Positions 1 through 6,264 of a DNA stretch of 18,662 bases are shown here, piece by piece. Position 1 is the stretch's first letter, and each line of letters opens with the position of its first letter. The stretch is from NCBI GenBank assembly GCA_937967345.1, contig CALBTN010000220.1, positions 1 through 18,662 of the forward strand. Reading direction: 5' to 3'. A program made the position numbers and the translations under genes. The notes beneath the pieces were generated by a model, which was given only the letters and a program-made list of their open reading frames with translations, searched no databases and was not told where the DNA came from. Origin of the DNA: an uncultured Rubrivivax sp. GTDB taxonomy: Bacteria; Pseudomonadota; Gammaproteobacteria; Burkholderiales; Burkholderiaceae_C.

Positions 1-563
1 AGCGTGCTCAGGCAACGGCGCGCCACACCCGCGCCCAGGTCGGCGGCCAGCCAAACCTCGCGCCCCGCCGGGTCGCGCGCCAGCACCAGCGCGAAGGCCG
101 CCACCTCGCCATCGGCCACCAGCGGCGCGCAGCCGTGCAGCGCGCGGCCGTCGAAGCGCGGCGGCTCGGACCAGTTCGCTTCGTCCAGCGGCGCGGCCAG
201 CGTGGCCGGCTCGCCGCGCGCGATGCGCGCCAGCCAGCGCTGCTGCTGCGCCGCGTCGGCGCCCAGCAGCAGCACCTGCGCGGCGAGGTACATCGTCGAC
301 GCCAGCGGCAGCGGCGCGAGCTGGCGCCCGGCCTCCTCGGCCGCGATGCACAGCTCGAGCGCGCCCAGGCCGTTGCCGCCGCAGCCTTCGGGCAGCATCA
401 GCGCGGTGGTGCCCAGCTGCACCAGGCCCTGCCAGGCAGCGGCATCGCGGCTTGCACCGCCTTCCAGCATGCGCCGCGCCGCGGCCAGCGGCACGCGCTC
501 GCGCAGGTAGCGGCGCAGTGCATCGCGCAACTGCTGCTGGTCGTCGGAGAAATCGAAGTTCAC
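1..563 (-). CDS. Acyl-CoA dehydrogenase, N-terminal part (cut by left edge)
   Basis: The visible 187 residues are the N-terminal alpha-helical domain and the start of the middle beta domain of an acyl-CoA dehydrogenase (FAD-dependent alpha,beta-desaturation of an acyl-CoA). It begins with NFDFSDDQQQLRDALRRYL, the usual opening helix, and carries the LPEGCGGNGLG loop (the family's PExxGGxG) followed by an AAEEAGR helix. The start is a GTG at 563-561, 14 bases after the stop of the NTF2-like gene, with AAGAGG just ahead; no nearby in-frame ATG fits better. The C-terminal domain, where the catalytic base would be, lies outside the window, so activity cannot be judged. The short spacing suggests it is the third gene of the minus-strand operon starting at 3132. 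The family assignment is secure; the substrate is unknown, probably a steroid or fatty acyl-CoA by context. Confidence 0.88.
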   Translation of the reverse strand, partial: MNFDFSDDQQQLRDALRRYLRERVPLAAARRMLEGGASRDAAAWQGLVQLGTTALMLPEGCGGNGLGALELCIAAEEAGRQLAPLPLASTMYLAAQVLLLGADAAQQQRWLARIARGEPATLAAPLDEANWSEPPRFDGRALHGCAPLVADGEVAAFALVLARDPAGREVWLAADLGAGVARRCLST

Positions 564-577
564 GGCCTCTTCGCGTC

Positions 578-1030
578 TCAACGACCCTCGACCAGCTCGC
601 GCAGCAGGTGCGCGCTCGTGTCGCCCACCAGTTCGGCGCGCAGGTAGACCCGCTCGGTGAAGCACCAGGCGCCGTCGATCAGCGCCAGCCGATCCTGGTA
701 GCGCCCGCTGGCCACCAACTGCAGCGCATAGCCGGGCGCGGCCTGGATCACCGTCCACTGCGACAGGCAGCCGGCGCTGCGCCCGTCGTCGGCCAGTTCG
801 ATGATCGGGTTGTTGATCAGGTGGCGCGTGCGCGGCTGGCCGTCGTACAGCCGCACCCACTGCTGCCACATCGCGACGATCTGGTCGGCGCCGCTGATGC
901 GCCGGCCGCCGACGACCACCGCGCCGTGGTCGAACAAGCGCGCCGCCGCGAGCAGATCGCCGTCGTCGAAGTGCATCGCATAGCGATACAGCAGGTTGGG
1001 GATCGCGATCGCGGGCTGGGTCATCACCAT
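578..1030 (-). CDS. NTF2/SnoaL-like domain protein
   Basis: A 150-residue single-domain protein of the SnoaL/NTF2-like (cone-shaped alpha+beta barrel) superfamily. The first helix carries LLYRYAMHFDDGD (residues 13-25), the usual RYAxxxDxGD pattern. TRHLINNPIIEL (68-79) and SGRYQDRL (108-115) followed by GAWCFTERVYL (120-130) are the expected strands. This fold includes ketosteroid isomerase, ring-hydroxylating dioxygenase beta subunits, dehydratases and many proteins of unknown function, so the fold alone does not give the reaction. The ATG at 1030 has no clear Shine-Dalgarno; an in-frame ATG at 1024 is an alternative. It lies 107 bases downstream of the reductase gene, across a strong hairpin, and 14 bases upstream of an ACAD gene. 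By context it may act on a steroid or acyl-CoA intermediate as a hydratase or isomerase, which is inference only. Confidence 0.85.
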   Translation of the reverse strand: MVMTQPAIAIPNLLYRYAMHFDDGDLLAAARLFDHGAVVVGGRRISGADQIVAMWQQWVRLYDGQPRTRHLINNPIIELADDGRSAGCLSQWTVIQAAPGYALQLVASGRYQDRLALIDGAWCFTERVYLRAELVGDTSAHLLRELVEGR

Positions 1031-1092
1031 CGAGTCCAGTCAACGGCGGCACGGCCGCGCCGGCCAAGCCGGTCGCACCAAAGGCGGCGGGT

Positions 1093-1125
1093 GCGCGGGC
1101 GCGTGATCAGGCCGCGCGCCCGCGC
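1093..1125 (-). terminator. GC-only hairpin between reductase and NTF2-like genes (possible terminator/attenuator)
   Basis: A perfect 11-base inverted repeat, GCGCGGGCGCG at 1093-1103 and CGCGCCCGCGC at 1115-1125, with an 11-base loop. It starts 13 bases past the stop of the acyl-CoA reductase gene on the minus strand. No T-run follows on that strand, so it is not a classical intrinsic terminator. It could reduce read-through, protect the 3' end of the reductase message, or be chance in GC-rich DNA. Confidence 0.4.
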
Positions 1126-1137
1126 CACGGCCGCGGA

Positions 1138-3132
1138 TCAATAGTGCACGCCCTTCATCAGCTGCACCAGCGCCACCTGCTCGGAGGTCGGCTCGGGCTT
1201 TTCCTTGGCCTTCTCGGTCTTGTCGGCCTTGATGAACTTGCTCTCGTCGAACATGCGGAAGATGATGTTCATCAGCACGACGTGGATCTTCGGCGCGAAC
1301 ACGTTGAGGATCAGCTGCAGCCGGCCGTTGCCGGTGGCCACGCGCGAATGCTTGTTGATCAGCGCGTCGACGAACATGTCGGCGGCTTCCTCGATCGTGA
1401 GTGCCGGCGCGTAGTCATAGGCCTTGGTCGGCGCGATCATCTCGGTACGCACCAGCGGCATGTTGATGTTGCAGAAGTGCACGTTGCGGTCGGCGTACTC
1501 GGTCTCGGCGCAGCGCGAGAAGCCCTCCAGCGCCGACTTGCTCGCCACGTAGGCCGAGAAGCGCGCCGGCGGGCCGATCACGCCCATCGACGAGATGTTG
1601 ATGATGTGCCCGCTCTTGCGCTCGCTCATGCCCGGCAGCACGCGCAGGGTGCAGCGCAGCGCCGAGTAGTAGTTGAGCTGCATCGTGCGCTCGAAGTCGT
1701 GGAAGCGGTCGTACGAATGCTCCACCGCGCGGCGGATCGAGCGCCCGGCGTTGTTCACCAGGATGTCGACGCGGCCGTGGTCGGCGATGACCTGGTCGAT
1801 GAACTTGTCGCAGTCGTTCAGGTCGGTCAGGTCGACCGCGTAGGTGTGGCACACGCCGCCGGCTTCGACGATCGACTGCTTGGCCGCCTCGAGCTTGTCC
1901 AGCGTGCGCCCGCAGATCACCACGATCGCCCCGGCGCCGGCCACGCGCTGCGCGATGCCCAGGCCGATGCCCGAGCCGCCGCCGGTGATGACGACCACCT
2001 TGTCGCGCACGTTGCCCTCGAGGGTCTTGTCGATGAACAGCTCGGGGTCGAGGTTGCGCTCCCAGTAGTCCCACACGCGCCCGGCATACGCCGGCAGGCG
2101 CGGCACCTCGATGCCGCTGCCCTTGAGCGCCTTTTCGGTCATGCGCCGGTCATAGCGCGTGTCCCACGACGAGAACAGCGTCGCGTCCGACGGCATGCCC
2201 ACGCTGTCCAGCACCGCGGCCATCAGGCGCTTCACCGGCGGCAGCTTGCCCAGCATCGAGGCCATGCCGCTGGGCATGAAGGAGAACGCCTTCAGGTCCA
2301 GCCGCACGCCGAAGCGCGGCCCGTGCGCGGCCTCGGCGAAGATGTTGAGCATCTCGCCCGAGCTGTAGTGGTCGGGGTTGGTGAGGTGGAAGGTCTCGCC
2401 GTCGAAGTTGTCCTTGTGCGCGATGTGGTCCAGCGCGGCGGCGACGTAGTCCACCGGCACGATGTTGAAGCGCCCCGACTCGATGCCCAGCAGCGGAATC
2501 CACTGCGGCAGCATGCGGCGCAGCTTTTGCAGCAGCTTGAAGCTGTAGTAAGGGCCGTCGATCTTGTCGATCTCGCCGGTCTGGCTGTGGCCGACCACCG
2601 AACCCGGGCGGTAGATGCGCCAGGGAATCTTGCACTCCTTGCGCACGATGGCTTCGGCCTCGTGCTTGGACGCGAAGTACGGGTGCACCAGGTTCTCGGC
2701 CTCGTCGAACATGTCCTCGCGGAAGGTGCCCTTGTACAGGCCGCTGACCGCGATCGAGCTGACATGGTGGAAGGCCTTGGCGCCCATCGCGCCGGCTGCG
2801 CGCACCGCATGGCGCGTGCCGTCGACGTTGGCCGCGTGCTGCTCGTCGGCACCGCTCTTCAGGTCGTAGATCGCCGCGACATGGAAAAAGTGGCCGATGT
2901 TGCCCTTCAGGCGCTTCAGGTCGGCCGCCGACAGCCCCAGGTCGGGCTGGGTCAGGTCGCCGCTGACCGCGGCCAGCCGGCCTTCGCGGCCGGGAAAGCG
3001 CGCCTTCAGCCGCTCGAAGCGCGCCTGCGAAGCTGGACGCACCAGCACGTGCACCGTGCCTTCGCGCTCGAGCAGCCGCTCGATCAGGTTGCGGCCGACG
3101 AAACCGGTGCCACCGGTGACGAATGCATCCAT
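1138..3132 (-). CDS. Two-domain fatty acyl-CoA reductase-like SDR fusion (Maqu_2220/AcrA1 type)
   Basis: A 664-residue fusion of two short-chain dehydrogenase domains. The N-terminal half is an extended SDR/thioester-reductase-like domain: nucleotide loop TGGTGFVG (6-13), HHVSSIA (122-128) and active site YFASK with Tyr152 and Lys156. The C-terminal half is a classical SDR: TGGGSGIG (383-390), NNAG (460-463), INISS (511-515) and YVASK with Tyr528 and Lys532. Length, domain order and linkers such as WDYWERNLDPELF (354-366) match from memory the Marinobacter reductase Maqu_2220 and mycobacterial AcrA1. Those reduce long-chain acyl-CoA to aldehyde and on to alcohol with NADPH, and feed wax ester synthesis. 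The ATG at 3132 was chosen because it starts directly on the Rossmann strand and has GGAGA seven bases upstream; a longer in-frame reading from 3246 adds an unrelated tail. It heads a minus-strand operon and is divergent from hsdA. Its substrate here could be a fatty or steroid acyl-CoA. Confidence 0.9.
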   Translation of the reverse strand: MDAFVTGGTGFVGRNLIERLLEREGTVHVLVRPASQARFERLKARFPGREGRLAAVSGDLTQPDLGLSAADLKRLKGNIGHFFHVAAIYDLKSGADEQHAANVDGTRHAVRAAGAMGAKAFHHVSSIAVSGLYKGTFREDMFDEAENLVHPYFASKHEAEAIVRKECKIPWRIYRPGSVVGHSQTGEIDKIDGPYYSFKLLQKLRRMLPQWIPLLGIESGRFNIVPVDYVAAALDHIAHKDNFDGETFHLTNPDHYSSGEMLNIFAEAAHGPRFGVRLDLKAFSFMPSGMASMLGKLPPVKRLMAAVLDSVGMPSDATLFSSWDTRYDRRMTEKALKGSGIEVPRLPAYAGRVWDYWERNLDPELFIDKTLEGNVRDKVVVITGGGSGIGLGIAQRVAGAGAIVVICGRTLDKLEAAKQSIVEAGGVCHTYAVDLTDLNDCDKFIDQVIADHGRVDILVNNAGRSIRRAVEHSYDRFHDFERTMQLNYYSALRCTLRVLPGMSERKSGHIINISSMGVIGPPARFSAYVASKSALEGFSRCAETEYADRNVHFCNINMPLVRTEMIAPTKAYDYAPALTIEEAADMFVDALINKHSRVATGNGRLQLILNVFAPKIHVVLMNIIFRMFDESKFIKADKTEKAKEKPEPTSEQVALVQLMKGVHY

Positions 3133-3295
3133 GAGTTGTCTCCGTGAGTTGGATGTTGGACGGTGCGAGTCGCGCACTCTGGCTGGGGGAACGGGTTGCG
3201 CCATCGGCCGAACGGACGAGTGCGCGGCGGGGGTGCAGCAGCGCATCGTCCGTTTGCGGGTCGCCGCGCGGGGGGCTGCGCTTCAATCATCGCTC
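3133..3295. promoter_or_regulatory. Divergent intergenic region with 9-bp inverted repeat
   Basis: This 163-base gap separates the divergent reductase (minus) and hsdA (plus) starts, so it must hold promoters for both. It contains a perfect inverted repeat, AACGGACGA at 3211-3219 and TCGTCCGTT at 3246-3254, with a 26-base spacer (centre-to-centre 35 bases), a plausible site for a dimeric regulator bound twice. No convincing -35/-10 pair could be assigned on either strand. Confidence 0.4.
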
Positions 3296-4069
3296 ATGTC
3301 TGCCTTCGCAATCACCGGCAGCGCCTCCGGCATCGGCGCATCCACCCGGCAGCGGCTCGAAGCTGCCGGCCATCAGACCATTGGCATCGACCTGCGCGGC
3401 GCCGATCTGGCGGCCGACCTGTCCACGGCCGAAGGCCGCGGCGAGGCGGCGGCCCGGCTGCTCGAGCGCTGCGGCGGGCGCCTGGATGGCCTGGTGCTGT
3501 GCGCCGGCCTCGGCCCGCAGGTCAGCGACGCCACCAAGATCGTCGAGGTCAACTACTTCGGCGTGGTCGCGCTGCTCGACGCGCTGTTGCCGGCGCTGCA
3601 GCGCGGCAGCGCGCCGGCGGCGGTGGTGGTGTCGTCGGTGGCCTCGACCCAGATCGTGTGGGACAAGAATCCGCTGGGCAGCGCGCTCGAAGCCGGCGAC
3701 ACCGAGCGCTGGCACGCGGCGCTGGCCGCTGCCGGCGAGCGCGCCGGCCACCTGGCCTATGCCGGCTCGAAGAACGCGGTGACAGTGGCGGTGCGCCGCC
3801 GCGTGCTCGCCTGGGCCGAAGCCGGCGTGCGCCTGAACACGGTCGCGCCCGGCGCGGTGGAAACCCCGCTGCTGCAAGCCGGCATGGCCGATCCGCGCTA
3901 CGGCAAGGCCATCGCCGAGTTTCTCGGCCCGATGGGCCGGCGCGCCCGGCCCGAGGAGATCGCGACCGCGATCACCTTCTTGCTCGGTCCCGACGCCAGC
4001 TACGTGCACGGTACCCAGCTCACGATCGACGGCGGCGTGGACGCACAGACTCGGCCCACCGCGTTCTGA
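3296..4069 (+). CDS. hsdA: 3-alpha-hydroxysteroid dehydrogenase/carbonyl reductase (SDR)
   Basis: A 257-residue classical SDR that interconverts 3-alpha-hydroxysteroids and 3-ketosteroids with NAD(H), an entry step for bile acids and androsterone. From memory it resembles the Comamonas testosteroni 3-alpha-HSD along its whole length, including the same length and active-site numbering: Ser114, Tyr155 and Lys159 (YAGSK at 155-159), plus Asn86. The cofactor loop is TGSASGIG (7-14), and Asp32 in GIDLR favours NAD. The segments DGLVLCAGLGPQ (64-75), LNTVAPGAVETPLLQAG (180-196) and the C-terminal IDGGVDAQTRPTAF are characteristic. The ATG at 3296 starts right at the first beta strand; the Shine-Dalgarno is weak. 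It is a single gene, divergent from the acyl-CoA reductase and convergent with the extended SDR at 4170. It is the strongest pointer to steroid metabolism in the window. A broader carbonyl reductase role is also known for this enzyme. Confidence 0.9.
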   Translation: MSAFAITGSASGIGASTRQRLEAAGHQTIGIDLRGADLAADLSTAEGRGEAAARLLERCGGRLDGLVLCAGLGPQVSDATKIVEVNYFGVVALLDALLPALQRGSAPAAVVVSSVASTQIVWDKNPLGSALEAGDTERWHAALAAAGERAGHLAYAGSKNAVTVAVRRRVLAWAEAGVRLNTVAPGAVETPLLQAGMADPRYGKAIAEFLGPMGRRARPEEIATAITFLLGPDASYVHGTQLTIDGGVDAQTRPTAF

Positions 4070-4120
4070 CACGGCAAGCGCGGCCGCGCCGTCGGGCGCT
4101 GGCCCCTGCGCAAGCCGCGC

Positions 4121-4134
4121 GCGCCGGCCGGCGC
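4121..4134. terminator. GC palindrome in convergent gap (weak terminator candidate)
   Basis: The 100-base gap between the convergent genes hsdA and the extended SDR holds a perfect 14-base palindrome, GCGCCGGCCGGCGC, and nearby GC-rich partial repeats up to about 4160. There is no T-tract on either strand. Its position suits a bidirectional transcription end, but the sequence alone does not prove it. Confidence 0.22.
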
Positions 4135-4169
4135 AGCAGCCGGCTGGCGCGACACGAAACCCGCCGCGC

Positions 4170-5192
4170 TCACGCCTTCTTCGCCTGCTGAGCCGCCACG
4201 GCCAGCCGCCCGGGGCCCTGGCCGCCATGCTCGAGCGTGGCACGCACGGTGTCGCGGATCGCCGCGGCCAGATCGTCCGGGCCGTAGCCCAGCGCTTCCA
4301 TCGCCGGCAGCGGGTCGATGAAGAACGGCTGGGTCTGCCAGCGGATCATGTCCTCCGGGTCGTAGCCGGCTTCCTTGCCGGCGGCGGCGAGATCGCGCTT
4401 TTGGCCGTCGACCGCGCGCAGCGCCTCGTCCAGCGGCTTGTCGGCAAAGCGCCGCTGCAGGCCCAGCGCGTCGGCAAACAGCTGGTAGATCTCGGCGTAG
4501 CGCAGGTTGTGGCCACCGATCGGAAAGTTGCGATGGCCGTCCAGCCGTTCGCAGGCGCCGGCCGCCGCCTGCGCGACCTGGTGCGCGGTGACGCAGGCCG
4601 AGCCGCCGCCGAACACCGGCATGGTTTCGGCGTTGGCGCGCAGGTTGTCGATGTAGAAGCCCCACAGCGTGCCGCGCCCCGGTGCGGCACCGAAGATGTA
4701 CGGCAGCTCGAGCACGCCCACCGCCAACTCGTCGCCGGCCAGCTGCCGCGCCAGTTCGGCCTGCTCGCGCCGCGCCAGCGGGTAGGCATTGCGTTCGCAG
4801 ATGCGCAACTGCGGGAAGATGCGGTCGATCGCGGTGTAGTACGAGCCGAAGATCACCAGCCGCGGCACCCGCGCCGCCTTCATCAGCGGCACCAGCCGGC
4901 GCATCGGCTCGACGTTGGCGCGGCGGAAACCCTCGATCGCCGGCGGGTCGTAGACGGTGCGCCCGTCAGTGCCGGCGGCGTGGATCAGCGCGCCGGCGCC
5001 CGCCAGCAGCGCCGACACCTCGGCGTCGGACGCGGTGTCCACGTTCATCACCACGCTGCGCACCTGCGGCGGCATCGACCCCGGCGCGGGCTCCTCCAGC
5101 CCGACCGCCACGACTTCGTGACCGCGCGCCAGCAGCTCGGCGGTGGTGAACCAACCCAAGAAACCCGTGCCGCCGATCATGACGATGCGCAT
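4170..5192 (-). CDS. NAD-dependent epimerase/dehydratase-family extended SDR
   Basis: A 340-residue extended SDR. The N-terminus MRIVMIGGTGFLG carries the GGTGFLG cofactor loop at 7-13, followed by LIHAAGT (69-75) and IFGSYYT (114-120) with Ser117. The active-site Tyr is in NAYPLARREQAE (136-147). Here the expected YxxxK reads Y137-P-L-A-R141, so Arg stands where the catalytic Lys normally is. The ATG at 5192 is well supported by AGGAGG seven bases upstream. The C-terminal third (PFFIDPLPAMEALGYGPDD, 289-307) looks like a substrate-binding domain. Relatives act on sugars, sterols (3-beta-HSD/4-decarboxylases) or aldehydes; the sequence does not decide which. It lies 146 bases downstream of the enoyl-CoA hydratase on the same strand, with its own possible promoter, and ends facing hsdA. 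Confidence 0.85.
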   Translation of the reverse strand: MRIVMIGGTGFLGWFTTAELLARGHEVVAVGLEEPAPGSMPPQVRSVVMNVDTASDAEVSALLAGAGALIHAAGTDGRTVYDPPAIEGFRRANVEPMRRLVPLMKAARVPRLVIFGSYYTAIDRIFPQLRICERNAYPLARREQAELARQLAGDELAVGVLELPYIFGAAPGRGTLWGFYIDNLRANAETMPVFGGGSACVTAHQVAQAAAGACERLDGHRNFPIGGHNLRYAEIYQLFADALGLQRRFADKPLDEALRAVDGQKRDLAAAGKEAGYDPEDMIRWQTQPFFIDPLPAMEALGYGPDDLAAAIRDTVRATLEHGGQGPGRLAVAAQQAKKA

Positions 5193-5230
5193 GACGATCC
5201 TCCTGCCGTTGTGGATGCGAGCCAGCTCAA

Positions 5231-5260
5231 AGAATAGGGCATGCGCCGCCCCGGCGGCAA
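5231..5260 (-). promoter_or_regulatory. Possible sigma70-type promoter for the extended SDR gene
   Basis: On the minus strand TTGCCG (5260-5255) and TATTCT (5236-5231) are separated by 18 bases. The -10-like box lies in a short AT-rich island in otherwise GC-rich DNA. Transcription would start near 5225, about 33 bases ahead of the ATG at 5192. Both boxes deviate from consensus. Confidence 0.35.
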
Positions 5261-5338
5261 TGCGCAGCGCCCCGCTCAGCGGCGCCGCGCCGGCCGGATG
5301 GCGCGGACGAGCCCGCCGCGCGGCGTGGTGCCCGGGCT

Positions 5339-6124
5339 TCAGCGCCCCTCGAAGCGCGGCTTGCGCTTGTCGACGAAGGCCTGCATGCCCTCTTTCTGGT
5401 CGCGCGTGGCGAACAGCAGCTGGTTGGCCTTGCGCTCCAGCGCCAGCGCGGTCTCGAGCGACGCATCGACACCGGCCAGCACCACTTCCTTGATCTGCTG
5501 CGCGGCCAGCGGCGGCATCGCCGCGATGCGCTGCGCCAGCTTCAGCGCGTGCGCCAGCACCTCGGCGTCGGGCACCACGTCGCTGACCAGCCCCATCGCC
5601 TGGGCTTCGCGCGCGGCCACCGGCGCGCCGGTCAGCAGCATCTTCATCGCGTTGAACTTGCCCACCGCGCGCACCAGCCGCTGCGTGCCGCCGATGCCCG
5701 GCATGATGCCGATGCGGATCTCGGGCTGCGCGAAGCTGGCGCCCTCGCCGGCCACGATGATGTCGCAGTGCATCGCCAGCTCGGCGCCGCCGCCGAAGGC
5801 GTAGCCGCACACCGCGGCGATCACCGGCTTCGGGCAATGCTGGATCGGCGCCCACACGCGCTCGGTGTGGCGCTCGAGGATCACGATCGGGTCGGCTTCG
5901 AGCAGACTCTTGATGTCGCCGCCGGCGGCAAACACCGTGTCGCCGCCGGTGAGCACGATGCAGCGCACGCTGTCGTCGGTCGACAGCTGCGTGAAGGCCT
6001 GCGACAGCTGCGCCTGCAGGCTCAGGCTCAGGGCGTTGGTCGCCTCGGGCCGGTTCAGGCGCACCACGGCCACGCCCTCGGCCGGGGTTTCGATCAACAC
6101 TTCGGCGGGGCTGCTGTGGGTCAC
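5339..6124 (-). CDS. Enoyl-CoA hydratase/isomerase (crotonase family)
   Basis: A 261-residue crotonase-fold enzyme that hydrates trans-2-enoyl-CoA to 3-hydroxyacyl-CoA. The oxyanion-hole segment FAAGGDIKSL (65-74) is intact. Both catalytic glutamates of true hydratases are present: Glu115 in GGGAEL and Glu135 in QPEIRIG. The C-terminal DQKEGMQAFVDKRKPRF (242-258) is typical. The chosen start is GTG at 6124-6122, preceded by AGGAA and giving the family's usual length. Upstream in-frame ATGs (6187, 6214) would add an unconserved tail. It lies ahead of the extended SDR on the same strand and is divergent from the long plus-strand operon. It resembles general fatty-acid/phenylacetate-type hydratases more than the mycobacterial steroid-specific EchA19, so it may handle simpler enoyl-CoA intermediates. 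Substrate is unproven. Confidence 0.9.
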   Translation of the reverse strand: MTHSSPAEVLIETPAEGVAVVRLNRPEATNALSLSLQAQLSQAFTQLSTDDSVRCIVLTGGDTVFAAGGDIKSLLEADPIVILERHTERVWAPIQHCPKPVIAAVCGYAFGGGAELAMHCDIIVAGEGASFAQPEIRIGIMPGIGGTQRLVRAVGKFNAMKMLLTGAPVAAREAQAMGLVSDVVPDAEVLAHALKLAQRIAAMPPLAAQQIKEVVLAGVDASLETALALERKANQLLFATRDQKEGMQAFVDKRKPRFEGR

Positions 6125-6264
6125 GCGGATTCCTGGATGCGGCACGGCCGCATGCTGCGCCGCGCCATGGTTCGATGGTGGCCTCATGGTCGACGCCCAC
6201 CCATGCAGCAACATCGTCTATTTGGACGTGGGCGGCGCACGCTCGCCCCCTAGACTGCCTCGGC
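6125..6264. promoter_or_regulatory. Divergent intergenic region ahead of the long operon
   Basis: A 140-base gap between the divergent enoyl-CoA hydratase (minus) and SDR (plus) genes, expected to carry the promoter of the main catabolic operon. On the minus strand a weak pair TTGCTG (6211-6206) and CATGAG (6188-6183) has 17-base spacing. On the plus strand TTGGAC (6222-6227) and TAGACT (6251-6256) are 23 bases apart, too wide for a standard promoter. No clear operator palindrome was seen. The role is inferred mainly from gene orientation. Confidence 0.3.

Noticed and set aside
1144..3147. A 667-codon open frame on the plus strand opposite the acyl-CoA reductase gene
   Set aside because: It is the complement of a GC-rich real gene. 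Its protein is dominated by His, Val, Arg, Ala, Leu and Asp with no recognisable domain, whereas the minus strand encodes two clear SDR domains.
3133..3246. 38-residue N-terminal extension of the acyl-CoA reductase, considered as a targeting peptide
   Set aside because: It is Arg/Pro/Ser-rich without a hydrophobic stretch, lies in the divergent promoter region, and the family starts at the MDAFVTGG position, which has its own Shine-Dalgarno.
2897..3295. 133-codon upstream extension of the hsdA frame
   Set aside because: It is antisense to the 5' end of the reductase gene. The 3-alpha-HSD family starts at MSxFAITG, matching the ATG at 3296.
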